Shown in pieces: positions 32,157 to 45,110 of a stretch of DNA of 64,000 bases (the stretch's first letter is position 1; each line of letters opens with the position of its first letter). The position numbers were made by a program, and so were the translations under genes. The notes beneath the pieces are model-generated. The model did not search any database. It was not told the origin of the DNA and saw nothing but the letters and a program-made list of their open reading frames with translations. The stretch is from Calvatia gigantea (taxonomy: Eukaryota; Basidiomycota; Agaricomycetes; Agaricales; Lycoperdaceae), in assembly GCA_025093985.1 (NCBI GenBank), contig JACAAK010000004.1, forward strand, positions 1,116,001-1,180,000, in the 5' to 3' direction.

Positions 32157-35100
32157 AGAGTCAAGAAATGTGTATCTAGGATATCAGACAAATTCTACAC
32201 AATTCCTCAGAAATGAAAGCACAAATTAAACCTAGAAAGCAATATCCACACAAAAGGAAAAAGGATCACAGTAAACACAATTGTGGACTCAGGGTGCACC
32301 ACCAGCAGTATCAGCAAAAGACTAGTTAATGAAGAAAAAATCCTGACATGGAAACTAGAGTAACAAATCCTGGTACTAAATGTGGATGGGACCCCAAATC
32401 AAGGAGGAAAAGTAATAGAAATGGTGACTATTGAAATGGATATCCAAGGACACCAGGAAAAAATCAAGGCATCAGTTGTACAGCTACAAGACAGGGTGGA
32501 AATATTTCTGGGTCACAATTGGCTAGTCAAACATAACCCAGAGGTAAATTGGAATACTGGAGAAATCAAGTTCACCTGATGCCCATCAGACTACCAATTT
32601 CCCCATCAGAACATTTATATCATGGACAAAATGTGGAGCATGGCCATCATGGAAGACCTATGGGAAAAAGAGGAAAAACCAGACCTAACCAAACCAGAAG
32701 ACCTACTAGATTATATACCTTCAACAAACTCCTGGAGCAGACAGAATGGGACCACAAGATAACCCTAACCAAGGACACCCCCAAAGAAATAAACACAGGA
32801 ACATACAACATGATGATCAAGGAACAAGACAAACTCCAAACCTTCATCAAGGAAAACCTAGATTCCAGACAAATAAGACCATCAAAATCCCCATACACAG
32901 CATCCACCTTCTTCATCCCAAAGAAGGATGGATCTAAATGACTAATACAGGACTATCAGCAGTTGAACAGTGTGGTGGTTTTTTTTTTAAAGACAAAACC
33001 CCACTACTGAGGATCGGAGAAGTTATTGACAAACTAGGGAAAGCGAAATATTTCAACAAACTAGATATCATTTGGGGCTACAATAACATCAGAATCAAGG
33101 AGGGAGATGAATGGAAAGCAGCATTCCTCACAAATGAAGGGCTCTTTGAGCCAATAGTCATATATTTTGGACTAAGCAACTCGTCCAGAACCTTCTTTCA
33201 CATGATAACAAGCATCTTCCATGACCTGCTACAAAATGGAGATATCATAAACTACATGGATGACTTTGCAATTCCTAGCGACACAAAGGAGCAACTATGA
33301 GAACAAACTATACAATTTCTAGAATGAGCAAACCAGTATAACCTATGCTTCAAACAATCTAAATGCATATTCAATACAGAAGAAATTCCAATACTAGGGG
33401 TCAAAGTAGGACATGGAAAAATTGAAATGGAAGAAGGAAAAGTCAAATCAGTATGAGACTAGCCTGAACCCAAAAACACAAAGGGAGTAGAATGATTCCT
33501 AGGCTTTGTCAATTATTATCAGTGCTTCATCAAGAACTTTAGCAAAATTGCAGGACCACTGAACAAGCTCAAAGGAGCAACCATATGATTATGGAACACA
33601 GAACACCAAGCAGCATTCGATGAACTAAAAAAATGCATCACTAAAGAACCCACCTTGATACTACCACAAAAACAAGGACAATTCCAGATGGAAGTAGATA
33701 CATCAAATTACACATTAGGAGGAGTACTATCCCAGTTATAGGAAAACAAGTGGCACCTGATCACATTCACATCATGGATGCTCTTGCTAGCTGAACGCAA
33801 TTATGAAATCTACAATAAGAAGCTATTGGCTATTGTACATGGCCTGAAAGAATGGAGACACTACCTGTTAGATGCTGAAGAGAAGTTTGAGATCTGGACA
33901 GACCACAAAAACTTAACATACTACAGGGAGCCACAGAAACTGAATGGATGACAGGCCTAATGGTATCTATGATTACAGGACTATGACTTCATCCTATGAC
34001 ATATGCCTAGAAAAACCAATATGAAAGCTGACCTATTATCTCACATACACCAAGCACCAGAAGTGACAGAAGACAAGCTAGTTACCATGATCAAAGAAAG
34101 CTGGTTACAATCAGAAAGTACCAATGACACAGTACTATTGTGGGCTGAATTGTTCCTGGAACTGACATTTCTAGAAAAGATACAAAGAAAACCCCAAAGG
34201 GAAATGACAGTTGTCACCAAACTATGAAAGGATGAGTCAAACTTCACCAAAGACAGCAGAGTGGTGTACAAGGGGAATAGTACATATATACCTCCAAATT
34301 CAAAGCTACAAGAAGAAATCCTCCAACAATACCATGACGCCTCCAATGCAGGACACCCAGGACAACATAGGATGATAGAACTAATCACCTGCAATTATTG
34401 GTGGCCAACTATATGAAGGGACATGAAAAGATACACCTGGGGCTGCCAGACATGTCAAAGGAACAAGCCAAGAACAACGCCACTCAAGTCACCATTACAC
34501 CCCCTCCCAGTACCAAATGGCCCATGGGAAGAAATCAGTGTTGACATGATCAGGCCCCTACTAATATCAGGGGGAAAAGATGTGATACTAGTCATTATCA
34601 ACTGTTTCACAAAAATGATATGACTCATAGCAATGACAACAGACACTACATCTAAAGATATCACTCAGATCTATTGAGATGAAATATGGAAGTTACATGG
34701 ACTGCTGAGGAAAGTACTTAGTGACCACAGACCCCAGTTCACATCAGAATTCACAAAGGAGCAGTTCAAGGGGCTTGGTATAGAGTGCAGCCTGTCAACA
34801 GCATATCACCCACAAACTGATGGACAAACTGAATGCATCAACAGAGAAGTGGAAATCTATATCCGCCTGTACTGCAATTATGACCAGAATGACTGGGCTG
34901 ACTGGCTACCAATAGTAGAATTCCACTATAATGACAAACAGCATGGGGGTACAGGAGAAACACCATTTTTCCTCAACTATGGAAAGCACCCATGGAAAGG
35001 GAAGAATGGTGAGATGACAAACAATCCCATAGCCACAGAATTCCTGAAACACCTACAGATTGCCCAAGCTAACACCTTATCAGTGTTATAACTATATCAA

Positions 35101-35432
35101 GAAAAAATGAAGCAACAGCATGACAACAGCAAGCTCCACACTAGGACATACCAAGTTGGTGATCAAGTATGGCTAGAAAACACAAATATCCATACCAATC
35201 AAATATCAAAGAAGCTAGGCCAAAAGCAGTATGGACCTTTCCTTATCAAGGAAAAGATAGGGAATACTGCATATTGGCTTGGTCTACTGGATGGATGGGC
35301 CATCCACAATATTTTTAACAAACAACTCTTGACACCAGCACACCAAGCCAAGTTCCTGAACCAAAGGAAAACACTAGTGCTGGACCTAGTCATCATCAAT
35401 AACAAAGAAGAGTACAAAGTTGACAAGATCTG
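32157..35432 (+). pseudogene. pol: Chromovirus Cv-4 pol, decayed, cut by Cv-7
   Basis: Protease (VDSGCTTSS near 32283), reverse transcriptase (NKLDIIWGYNNIRI near 33057; YMDDFAI near 33256), RNase H (near 33690-33960), integrase (CQTCQRNKPR near 34445, core to about 34870) and the start of the chromodomain. A run of ten Ts at 32982-32991 replaces the codons between VV and KDKTP. Multiple TGA codons are present. It keeps the codons LEKIQRKPQ where Cv-5 and Cv-6 share stops. It is cut at 35432 by the Cv-7 LTR; the rest, ORF3 and the 3' LTR should lie beyond the window. Confidence 0.9.
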
Positions 35433-35740
35433 TGTTACAACCTTAGTCTGAGTAAACCTCAGGTTGCAACTTAGGCTAAGACTTGAGAGCAAGTAAGGGA
35501 AGGAGAACAAGAGATGGTTAAGCATACTGAATACAGGAGTATGTATGTACACTTAAATACAGTAGACATCCAGTTGAATGGATGGAGGTAACTATATGAA
35601 ATGTCTGACGACAATGGTGCAGTAGTTACTGTGAGTCAATACCCAGAGATTGCTGGACTGGAATAGATGAAACAGGTACAGGACGGAGTAGAATGCAGGC
35701 GAGTATGGAGTGAGTAAGAAATAGGCAAAAGTTCACAACA
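35433..35740 (-). repeat. 3' LTR of Cv-7
   Basis: 308 bp; in sense it keeps the full ATGCTTAACCA primer segment (35516-35526). The polypurine tract in complement (ATACCCCCCGATT) follows at 35741. Confidence 0.93.
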
Positions 35741-35758
35741 ATACCCCCCGATTAGGCT

Positions 35759-36757
35759 TCATACCTCAGGAAGCTCATTGAAGTCTCCATTTACTATGGT
35801 GGCTGCGAGTGCTTTCTTAGTGGCAGCGATGAGGAACTTTCCATTGTTGGATCGCACTAAGAAGATGGGTGAGTGGCTTCGTCCATCTTGTTGGATAGGG
35901 ACTGGGATGCCATTGTATGGGAAATTGGTGGTGGTGGAGCTGTCCCAGTAGTTCTTGACTATTGAGTTCCAATAGTGTTGGTCCCTTTCTTGTCCTGGCA
36001 ACACAGTGCAGAATCTTGTGGGCAGAAGAAAAACCAATGCGAGCTGTGGTGGTATGATGGTTTTTATGAAGCTGATGGAGGGTGTTGACTTCCTCTTTCA
36101 TAGAGACCTGTGGTTTCTTTCGTCCATAGGGGGTGTTGGTACGGGTTGGTGGTGCAGGGTTAATGGTGTCATGCAATTCAGGAGAGGGTGATATGAATCC
36201 TGTTGACCAGGGTGTTGATGTTGGGGTCCTGTGTTCAACTTGTCTCTCCCAAGTAACTTCATGGCTATATCAGTGAGCTCAAGGAATATGTTAGCAATGT
36301 TGAGGTGGTTAAAGACCTCAAGGCCCAAGTCAATTCGGCTTTGGAGTCCTTGAACACAATCTTGTTTGTTAGGGGTGAGGGTGGACTGGTCTAGTGCTCA
36401 GAAGATGGTAGAGATGTACTGGTTAGTAGAGAAGGAAGTATTGGTGAATCTGGCATACATATCGGCAAAGGTAATGCAGGCGGTGGTGAGGGTAATGTGT
36501 CAGTTCACTACTAGTTGTTTGTTCTGGGCAGTGATGTTTTTGATTTCACTGTTGGTCACCTTGTCGACATCCTTGAGTAAGGGCTTCGAGGAGGCCTTGT
36601 ACTAGGGAATGGTGTTTTAGCGAAGGTTGAAGCAGGTCCCTTGGAGAGCAGGTGCTCTACTGTTGCCTGGTTCTAGGAATGGCAGAGATGAGATTCTGGT
36701 GGGAGTGGGGTGAATGAGGGAGTCAATAGCGATGTGGTTGGATTGGGAGGCAGGCAT
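35759..36757 (-). pseudogene. Cv-7 ORF3
   Basis: From the ATG at 36757 to the TGA at 35759. It aligns with Cv-5 ORF3 throughout, but small indels (near 36080-36130 and 36215) and stops split it. The last 92 codons (36037-35759) are open and very close to Cv-5 (HYWNSIVKNYWDSSTTT). The ATG is six bases after the pol stop at 36764-36766, as in Cv-6. Confidence 0.78.
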
Positions 36758-36763
36758 GTTTGT

Positions 36764-39113
36764 TTAGTTTCTTTGTTAGGGTTGCTTGTTTGATGCTTTT
36801 TTGTGTTTTCTGCCCCCTTTTTTATGGGTATCCTCTGGATGCCTTTTTAGGTAGTCTCATATGGCATCCTTCGCATTCTCCAAATTGGACTCTGCTGTCC
36901 ATGTATCTTTTTCATTGCTATATCCCTTCCAGTGGACTAGAAATTGATATTCCCTTCCCTGTTTCCTTTGTCTGCAGATTTCTTCCACTTCATATTCTTC
37001 TTCATTGTTTATGATCACAGGAGTGGGCACCAGTGGCTGTTTTTGACTTGGAAACTCGGCCTAATGTGCTGGTGTCAAGAGTTGTTCATTAAACACATCA
37101 TGGATGGCCCATCCATCTGGTAACATTAGCCAATATGCCACTTCTCCTATCTTTTCTTCAATAAGGAAAGGGCCATACTGTTTTTGGCCTAGCTTCTTTG
37201 ATGCTTGATTGGTATAGATGTTTGTGTTCTCCAGCCACACCGCATCACCTCTTTGGTATGTTTTGGTGTGGGTCTTGTTACAGTCATATTGCTATTTCAT
37301 CTTTTCTTGGTATGTTCATAGTACTGATGAGGCGTTATCTCAGGCAGTCTGAAGTTCCTTTAGAAAATCTGTGGCTGCCAGATTGTTTGTTGGTAGTTTG
37401 TTTTTTCCTTTCCATGGGTTTCTTCCGTAGTTTAGGAAGAACAGCGTTGCTTGTGTTCCCCCATGTTATTTGTCATTATACTGAAATTCTGCAATGGGGA
37501 GCCATTCTGCCCAGTTGTCTTGGTTGTAATTGCAGTATAAGCAGATGTACGTCTCTACTTCTCTGTTGATGTGTTCTGTTTGTCTGTCCATTTGTGGGTG
37601 ATATGCTGTCGATAGATTGCATTCTATGCCAAGCCCTTTGAATAGTTCTTTGGTGAATTCTGATGTGAATTGAGGTCCTTGGTCACTGAGTACTTTCCTC
37701 AGTAATCCGTGTAGCTTCCATATTTCATCTCAATATATCTTTGCAATATCCTTGGATGAAACATCTGTGGTAGTCACTATAAGCCATATCATCTTTGTGA
37801 AGCGGTCTATGACAACCAGTATTGTGTCTTTCCCTTTTGACTTCAGTAGTGGTTCCGATCATATCGATGCTGATTTCTTCCTAAGGTCCATTCAGGACTG
37901 GGAGGGGGTATAGTGGTGATTTGAGCAGTGTTGTTCTTGCTTTATTCCTTTGACAGGCTTGGCATCCTTGAATATATTTTTTCACATCCTTTTGTATTGT
38001 TGGCCACCAGTAGTTGCAGCTGATTAGTTCCATCATTCTGTGTTGGCCTGGGTGGCCTGCATCTGGCATGTCATGATACTGTGTTAGGATTTCTTCTTGT
38101 AGCTTTGGGTCGGGTGGGACATATGCACTATTTTGTCTGTAGATAACTCCATGCTCCTCAGTGAGCTTGGACTCTGGTTTTCTTAACTCAGTAAGAACTG
38201 TTGTCTCGCACTGGGGCTTGTTTTGGATCTGTTCTAGGAATGTTGGTTCGAGGAATAATTCTGCTCATAAGAGCACTGTGTTGTCTGTATTTCCTGTTTG
38301 CAGCCAACTTTCTCAGATCATGGTGACTAGTTTGTCTTTTTGTCCCTCTGGTATTTAGTGGATTCGGGACAATAGATCAGCCTTCATGTTTGTTTTTCTG
38401 GGTACGTGTCGCAGTGTGAAGTCATAGTCCTGTAAGCATAGGTACCATCAAGCTTGTCGTCCATTCAGTTTTTGTGGTTTTCAGTAGTATTTTAAATTTT
38501 TGTGGTCAGTCCAGATTTCAAATTTTTCTTCTGCATCTAGCAGGTAGTGTCTCCATTCCTTTAGGGCATGGATGATGGCTAGTAGCTCCTTGTCATATAT
38601 TTCATAATTATGCTCTGCCGGTGATAGTATTTATGATGTGAAGGTGATTGGGTGCCATTTGGTCTCCTGTAGCTGTGATAGCACACCTCCTAATACATAG
38701 TCTGATGCGTCGACTTCTACCCTGAACTGTCCTTGTCTTTGTGGCAGGGTTAGCATGGGCTCTTCGGTGATGCATTTTTTAAGGTGATCAAAGGCCATCT
38801 GATGTTCTTGATTCCATTCCCATGTGGTTGCTCCCTTGAGTTTGTTTAGTGGTCCTGTGATCTTGCTGAAGTTTTTTATGAAATGTTGGTAGTAGTTGGT
38901 GAAGCCTAGGAACCTTTCTACCCCTTTTGTATTTTTCAGCTCTGGCCAGTCTCATACCAATTTGACTTTTTCTTCTTCCATTTCGATTTACCCATGTCCC
39001 ACTTTGACCCCTAACATAGGGATTTCTTCCATATCAAAGATGCATTTAGTTCATTTGAAGCATAGGTTGTATTGTGCTGCACATTCCAGGAACTGTACTG
39101 TCTGCTCTTTTAG
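36764..39113 (-). pseudogene. pol: Cv-7 pol, C-terminal two thirds
   Basis: On the minus strand: the end of reverse transcriptase (39113 to about 38850), RNase H (near 38700-38450), integrase (zinc finger CQACQRNKAR near 37950; core to about 37560) and chromodomain (near 36960-36850), with several TGA stops and a few indels. It retains readable codons LEQIQNKPQ (near 38230) where Cv-5 and Cv-6 have stops. The N-terminal part is displaced by Cop-2. Confidence 0.88.
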
Positions 39114-39656
39114 TGCTGAATCTCACTCTGTACCACTATGTTGGTTCAGTCTATTTATAGCTGAAACAGAGTTCAAGTATTTCATCTTCAGAGGGTTGAT
39201 AATAACAGACCATCACAGACTATATATGCAGTAGTTGTACTACCCTTCTAGTAGTTGGTTATATACTCTGCATGGAACCTTCTAGTACATGCATTGTACA
39301 CAGTATGCTCCAATTATGCTACTGGTAGTTAGACTTCACCTGTATAAGGGTTTAGAGTGCACAGACCAGGGATATTAGTATATATACCCTTATGTAGCAT
39401 TATGATATGTACGCCTTTTAGGTAGGCCTTTGGGCTAAGACACTATGTCTTCATTCCTCTATGCTAGCTTCTCTAAGCATCGCTTCCCTTCTCCTCAAGA
39501 CTCTCTGAGTATGCTGGTATAAGCAGGACTATGTCCGCTACCATGTATCTCTCCTACTGGATCGTCTCCCAGATGAATATGACTACCCTCCACTGCTGAC
39601 ACCTACATGCTTAGGTAGTGTGAATTATATTGGGATGTCTACTCATTCTCTCAACA
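39114..39656 (+). repeat. First LTR of Cop-2
   Basis: 543 bp, TGCTGAATCTC...CTCTCAACA. The first 70 bp match the Cop-3 LTR; the middle diverges. The TATA-like CTATTTATAGC lies near 39152. Confidence 0.88.
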
Positions 39657-41930
39657 GGTTATGGGCCCCAACTGCCACTCACTCGAACCATGTTAGCAAT
39701 GCTGGTAGAGTTAGAGGAGGCTACAGTCGCTTTCAACCTGGGAGACAGTGGTGCCTTTGGTCCACTTGATACCTTGTCTAACCCATGTTGTGAATGCATG
39801 CACTACACACAGCAGTCCTACATGATGCTGACACATTGTTACCTGTTCTTGGTTTTTGATCTGGCAAACTGTCATCTCCAGTCTGGTTCGATCGCTTTAG
39901 GTCCGCTCCCCATTCTGGATTGCAGCAGAACTGTTCCACTCTGGTTGCTCCACCTCTGTTCTGGTATTTTCACTCTGATTGACGACAACCGCTTTGGGCT
40001 TTCTGGGATTCTCTTCAGATCTGCCTCAGTAATTTACTATATGATGTATCATTTACACTGAGCATTACGCTCTGCTTTGCTGGTCAATTAGCTGGTCTTC
40101 GTGACTGCAATAAATACTGCAGTATCAGGAAAATTATAAGTCTTGTGTTCTAATGTTTCAAGTTGATTGGGCAAGTCCTGCCTTGAGTTCCATAACATAC
40201 CACGAGCATATACCTGAGCTATTTGACTCACTTAAGCTGGCAGTTATAAGCTACTAAGGCCTGCTTAAATCAAATAAAGCTGGAATATAGAAAATATCTT
40301 TGAGAAGTCCACCATTTGTTCCTTCACTTCAGGCTTCAATGCTTTACCCCTTCTACGTCTATTTGACTACTGCTTTATTCTTTCTACAGATAGCTCATGC
40401 ACTTCAAGCACTTTATGCCATGCTAAGGCAGTAGGCCACCACATTTGCAGTACTTACAATAGAATGGTAGACAGTGGCCACAAGGCTTGCAGCACTAATA
40501 AAACCATGGTATTATGCCAATAGCAGCAGCACTTGCAGCATTTGCAAAAATATCCAAAGAAGATAGCAAGGAGAAGAACACTTATTGCATCCTTGCAGCT
40601 AGGGAAATAAGGGGAGAAGGATAATGAGCTGGTGATACCGCTATTATGTTGTTTCAGGAAATACTACAGAATATAGTTTAAATATGTCACTGGCTTGAGT
40701 GACTGCCACCATATACTATTTCTCTTATAGAGGAGCTGTGTCGCTATATATCGCGCCCTGCTTCCAGCACCAATGTTACTTCACTTGTGTTAAGTACATG
40801 ATCACGTGCCCAAGTTTGAAGACCTGTTTTAAGTCAGAGCATGGACAAGCATGTCAAAATGCTTTGTCCTGCCAACTACAGGGATAACAGAGATTGCTTT
40901 AAGAAAGTTTGACTTTATGGAAGTTGCCATCCACAATTAGGATTCGTGCTGCACCATTTAGCAACTATAATCAAGAAAGAGGATGTGTATAGCACCATAC
41001 GATGCAATACACCAATGAATTCCTTAAGAAATCCTTTAGACCACTCTTCATGGAGCTTGGCACCGGAGGAGTTCTTGAGTCACCATCTTCAGATATTGCT
41101 AATCTTGATACCAATGGAAGGATACACAGTAGTACTTTCGACTTCATACTCCTTGATAAATGCTACAAATAATGGTGTGCCATGTGAGATGTAAGCGCTG
41201 GCTATAAATTCTTTTCTATGCAACAAGTGAGAAATCCTTACGGATTATATGAAGATGATAGCAGGAGCATGTCACTCTATTCACTTGAGAAGAATATCCT
41301 TTAGAGGATCTCATGAATCGCATCATTACAAAGAAAGGAAATTACAACACATCTAGGAATTAGCAGAATAGCTCCCAACATATAACAGTTGAGCTTCAGT
41401 ACAGTGTCACCAGATTTAATTCTTAGACCTCACTGCTTTACATTAGGCTTGAGGCAAGAAACTGGAATCCTTCAGGAACAACAAGTATTTGAACTGCTTT
41501 CATATTCCAGCATTAAGTCTATGACATTAGGGATAAAGATTTGTAGCACCTACATTTGTGTGCGGCTGACCTATATTGAGAAATCTTATAACGTATGTCC
41601 TCAAGTGTAATACTTTTGAGGCAATCGTTAAAGGTCACCGCCTTTGCAATAAGTCATGAAGAGCTGTATTAGTTCACCCAATCTCATTGTTGTACATGAA
41701 CTTGTGATTATAAGCAAGGAGATGTATGGTTGTTGAGCATTATGCCTACTAGACTATATTGTTTGACATCATTGAACAGAACTTTCCATAATTATGCCTT
41801 CTCTACTTGTCTTTCATGACTTGTTGAGATGTTGCATTTATTTCATCACCATTCTGGATTATTTCACTAGGGAAATTGCATCAGTACCTTTATCCAGAAT
41901 TTTTTATATAAATATCCTCATCCTTGAGCA
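39657..41930 (+). pseudogene. Cop-2 leader and gag relic
   Basis: 39657-39850 aligns with the Cop-3 leader (primer-binding site GGTTATGGGCCCC, then GGCTACAGTCGC and GTCCTACATGATGCT). Beyond about 39860 the similarity to Cop-3 gag is faint; a CAG/GCA-rich patch near 40515-40545 may correspond to the glutamine tract. Nothing is open. It aligns base for base with 59910-62170, where many CpGs survive as CG that here are TG or CA. Confidence 0.6.
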
Positions 41931-41932
41931 TA

Positions 41933-43537
41933 CAGTAAGGGACAAAACCCTTCCAATGATTTTGACTTTTTCATGAAATCTCAAATAACTCAGCAACCAC
42001 TAAGCCAATTCATTTCAAATTTTAAATGAAGGTAGTCATGCTTCTTATCTACAAATATGTTTAAGCATTTAATATTATACTTTGTTTCTATGGAGATATG
42101 AATTATTGAATATTATGAGTGCATTGGAAGGGTTTTGTCCCTCATCTTCTCCAGGCACATAACTCTGTTTACTGCTCTCAAACAAATTCAAATAAAATCA
42201 TATGATGAGAGTAGATTGTGTATAAAGATGAAAGCTTACTTCTCCAGGCCAAAGTAACCCAATAACTTATCTTCTGTTGACATGAAACCTCTCTCTTCTT
42301 CTCAGATTGATCATATCCTCTTTCTCCTTGACAAAGGACATACTGCTACCCAAATTGCTTCCACTACTGGTTATTCCCTCAGTACTATCTCTAGAGTTCG
42401 CTCTAAACATAGGCCAACAATTTCCAAATCCACTGGTGGCCATCCAAGCAAGCTTTCCCCCTCTGATACCAAATATGCCATTCGACTTCTCACCTCTTGT
42501 AAGGCAGATAATGCCTCTCAGGTCACAAAGGCCCTCCAAAATGTTACCAACCAACCTGTTTCATCCAAAACAATTCAAAGGACACTCAAAAGGGCAGGGA
42601 TGAAGGCTGTAGTGAAGAGAAAACGGCCTTTACTCACTAGGGTTCACAAGCAGAAGAGGCTGGTGTTTGCAAAAACATATGCAAACTGGACTGTGGAGGA
42701 CTGGAAGCAGGTAGTTTGGACAGATGAGACTAAAATCAATCAGATGGGGTCAGATGGAAGGCATTGGGTGTGGAAAACAGCAGGAGAGGGGCTTAGTGAC
42801 AGGCTGGTGAATGGAACTGTCAAGTTTGGAGGAGGTTCTTGCATGATATGGGGGTGCATGCTATGGCAGGGGCCTGGCCATATACACCACATTGAAGGTA
42901 CCATGGATGGTGACCTTTATGTTTGCATTTTGGATGACAAACTTTACCAAAGTCTCAAGAAATACAGGAAGAAGAAGTGGCAAGTCCTTTTCCAACAGGA
43001 CAATGACCCCAAACACACAAGCAAAAAAGCAAAAATGTGGCTTGAAAACAGTGGTTTAAAGGTTATGGAGTGGCCACCACAGTCCCCAGACCTTAATCCC
43101 ATTGAACAGCTCTGGACTTATGTCAAAAACAGGCTAGAAGAGTATGAAAACTACCCTTCCAGCATAACTGAACTCAGAGAAAGGGTGGATATAGAATGGG
43201 GCAAAATTCCTGCATCAGTGTGTCAGAATTTGATAGAGAGTATGCCTAGGAGGGTTCAGGCTGTTTTACAGGCCAAAGGGGGCTATACAAAGTACTAGAG
43301 AACTGATTTTGTGTAGTTTCAGACAGAGGGACAAAACCCTTCCAATGGACTTATAATGTTGATTAATTCATATCACCACAGGAACTTAATATTACATAAT
43401 GCTGTTTATACCTATTTGTAGATAAGATACAAGACTACCTACATTTAAATTCTGAAGTGGATACCTTTACTGGTTGCTGAGTTATTTGAGATTTCATGAA
43501 AAAGTCAAAATCATTGGAAGGGTTTTGTCCCTTACTG
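41933..43537 (+). mobile_element. Tc1-type DNA transposon Tc-3 (second subfamily)
   Basis: 1605 bp, CAGTAAGGGAC...GTCCCTTACTG, TA on both sides (41931-41932, 43538-43539). The motif is GGGACAAAACCCTTCCAATG, again four times: outer 41939-41958 and 43512-43531, inner (inverted) 42122-42141 and 43328-43347. The empty target survives in the second Cop-2 copy (GAGCGTAATACTCGG near 62168), which confirms the borders. Confidence 0.97.
42282..43298 (+). CDS. Tc-3 transposase
   Basis: 338 residues, uninterrupted, roughly two thirds identical to the Tc-2 protein by eye. An N-terminal helix-turn-helix region (MKPLSSSQIDHILFLLDKG) precedes the DDE domain with D148, D240 (QQDNDPKH) and E275 (SPDLNPIEQLW), spacing D,D34E. 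The C-terminus ends in LQAKGGYTKY, as in Tc-2 (GAYTRY). All features of a working Tc1 transposase are present. It differs from Tc-2 enough to be a separate subfamily, and its terminal motif differs correspondingly. Confidence 0.93.
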   Translation: MKPLSSSQIDHILFLLDKGHTATQIASTTGYSLSTISRVRSKHRPTISKSTGGHPSKLSPSDTKYAIRLLTSCKADNASQVTKALQNVTNQPVSSKTIQRTLKRAGMKAVVKRKRPLLTRVHKQKRLVFAKTYANWTVEDWKQVVWTDETKINQMGSDGRHWVWKTAGEGLSDRLVNGTVKFGGGSCMIWGCMLWQGPGHIHHIEGTMDGDLYVCILDDKLYQSLKKYRKKKWQVLFQQDNDPKHTSKKAKMWLENSGLKVMEWPPQSPDLNPIEQLWTYVKNRLEEYENYPSSITELRERVDIEWGKIPASVCQNLIESMPRRVQAVLQAKGGYTKY

Positions 43538-43539
43538 TA

Positions 43540-45110
43540 ATACTCGGACTTGATGGAATTGCTAGTCACTTATCACGATGCTTCTCTATGACTTCTCATC
43601 TCATGATAATAGCTGTCCTCCTTCGAAAGAAGTTTTGAGGCTCTAAGATTCATTTGAGAAACCTCTACAGTATAGCAGGCAATGGCCAATGCCACAACTG
43701 ATTATGGAGGAGAGTTTGTCTAAATGAGAGCAATAGCAAATATTCATGGCATGAATAACCCACTTAAACCTCCTACTCCCAATGCTTTTGCAATGGTTGA
43801 TGTAGAGTGACTGATCTGCACTACACTTTGAGAGCCTAAAAGCTTTATGGCAACAGGGAAGTCTTACCCGTCTCAGTGATAGTTTAGCGTTGACTAGAGC
43901 ACAACATGCCAGTCCAAGCATTTATAGTGGAAGACACTTAATTGTGTAAATCAAGGGATAAACCATTAATTTGGTCCTGTACTGTGTGTTTGGCCTCACG
44001 GCACATCAGTTAACATGATGACTGCCCAAACATGATTGCTTATTCGAGATGTAACATACCTTGATCATTTGATCAATGAGAACTTTCAAGTTCAAGTGGC
44101 ACACAGAAAGGCTTAACGTTCTATGAACAATCCACATTTGGATGCCTTATTCAATAAGGGAATATACCCTTAAAAAGTCATGATTCAGCAACTGGATAGC
44201 AGTAAACCAGTTCATTTGCAAAGAAGAGAGCAAAACCTGCATGAAGCAAGAAATAGCAACTTCTTTATCTGCCATCTTTTGATGTTGCAGGATATATTCC
44301 ATTTAATCCCACGATCACCTCCTGATTCCTTTCCATTTTCATTCGAGAAATCTCCACCCACCATATCCTATGCCTTACGCTGATATAATTGCCAATTTGA
44401 TGCATAATATGCACATTCTTTATGGAATATCTACTGCTTTTGACACACCACACTTCTGTGTCGCCACTTATGTGGAATGACCATTGTGGAGGAGTTGAAT
44501 AAAATGCTGGTTAATAACGCATTGCACAATTGAATTTGACTAGGAAAGACCACACTGTTCATTACGTAGGTCACCTATAGGTAGACTATAAGGGATTAGG
44601 CATTCAATTTCAAGAAGAACTCATTTGGACTCACCGACTAGAGTTGGACAAGCATAAGACTTGCTACACATTCATGCTAGCGTCTACCAGAAAAGCACAA
44701 CAGCTCAGATATATCATCCTAAAAATATGTGATGGTTATACCTCCATATGAGCTTTCGCCTCACATAGCTTAACAAACTTGTGAGAAAATTCTTTTATTT
44801 CTGGAATTGCATTGATAATGATCCACCATTAACAATGTGTGTTGACATTTAAATCGAAATACTCATCGCTGAGGGAGAAGTACAGTAAAAACTAGTTTTT
44901 AATTGCTGGTGAATAACTGCATATGATTAAAGTTTTAAAAAGGCTGCACTTCGCTGGTCCATCTTAATTGATGTGCACTGTGGTGGTTCGTAACATGATA
45001 AACACTCTCTAAGCCCTAAAAAGCAATATGATTGAGTAACATGTATTAGGAAACTTAACATGCTGAAAAGCATGGAGGAGAACAACAGATACAGTATTCT
45101 TATCCCAAAT
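43540..45110 (+). pseudogene. Cop-2 integrase-to-RT relic
   Basis: Colinear with Cop-3 pol at nucleotide level: 43547-43740 against the integrase core (CCTCCTTCGAAAGAAG, TATGGAGGAGAGTTTGTC for the DNGGEYV region), 44183-44250 against the GATAGCAGTAA segment, 44604-44650 against GGACTCACCGAC, and 44865-44885 against CGCTGAGGGAG near the RT start. Short indels break every frame. This shows Cop-2 is a dead relative of Cop-3, not a noncoding derivative by design. Confidence 0.7.

Larger units (their letters stand above)
35433..39113 (-). mobile_element. Chromovirus Cv-7, 3' part
   Basis: Minus-strand element inserted into Cv-4 pol after ATCTG (35428-35432). It has its 3' LTR, polypurine tract, ORF3 and about two thirds of pol, then is interrupted at 39113 by Cop-2. 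Its 5' end must lie past 64000 if Cop-2 is a simple insertion. Confidence 0.9.

Noticed and set aside
39630..40061. 143-codon frame in Cop-2 that could be a Gag start
   Set aside because: It begins in the LTR end and runs through the leader, which is noncoding in Cop-3, and the second copy does not keep the frame over the same span.
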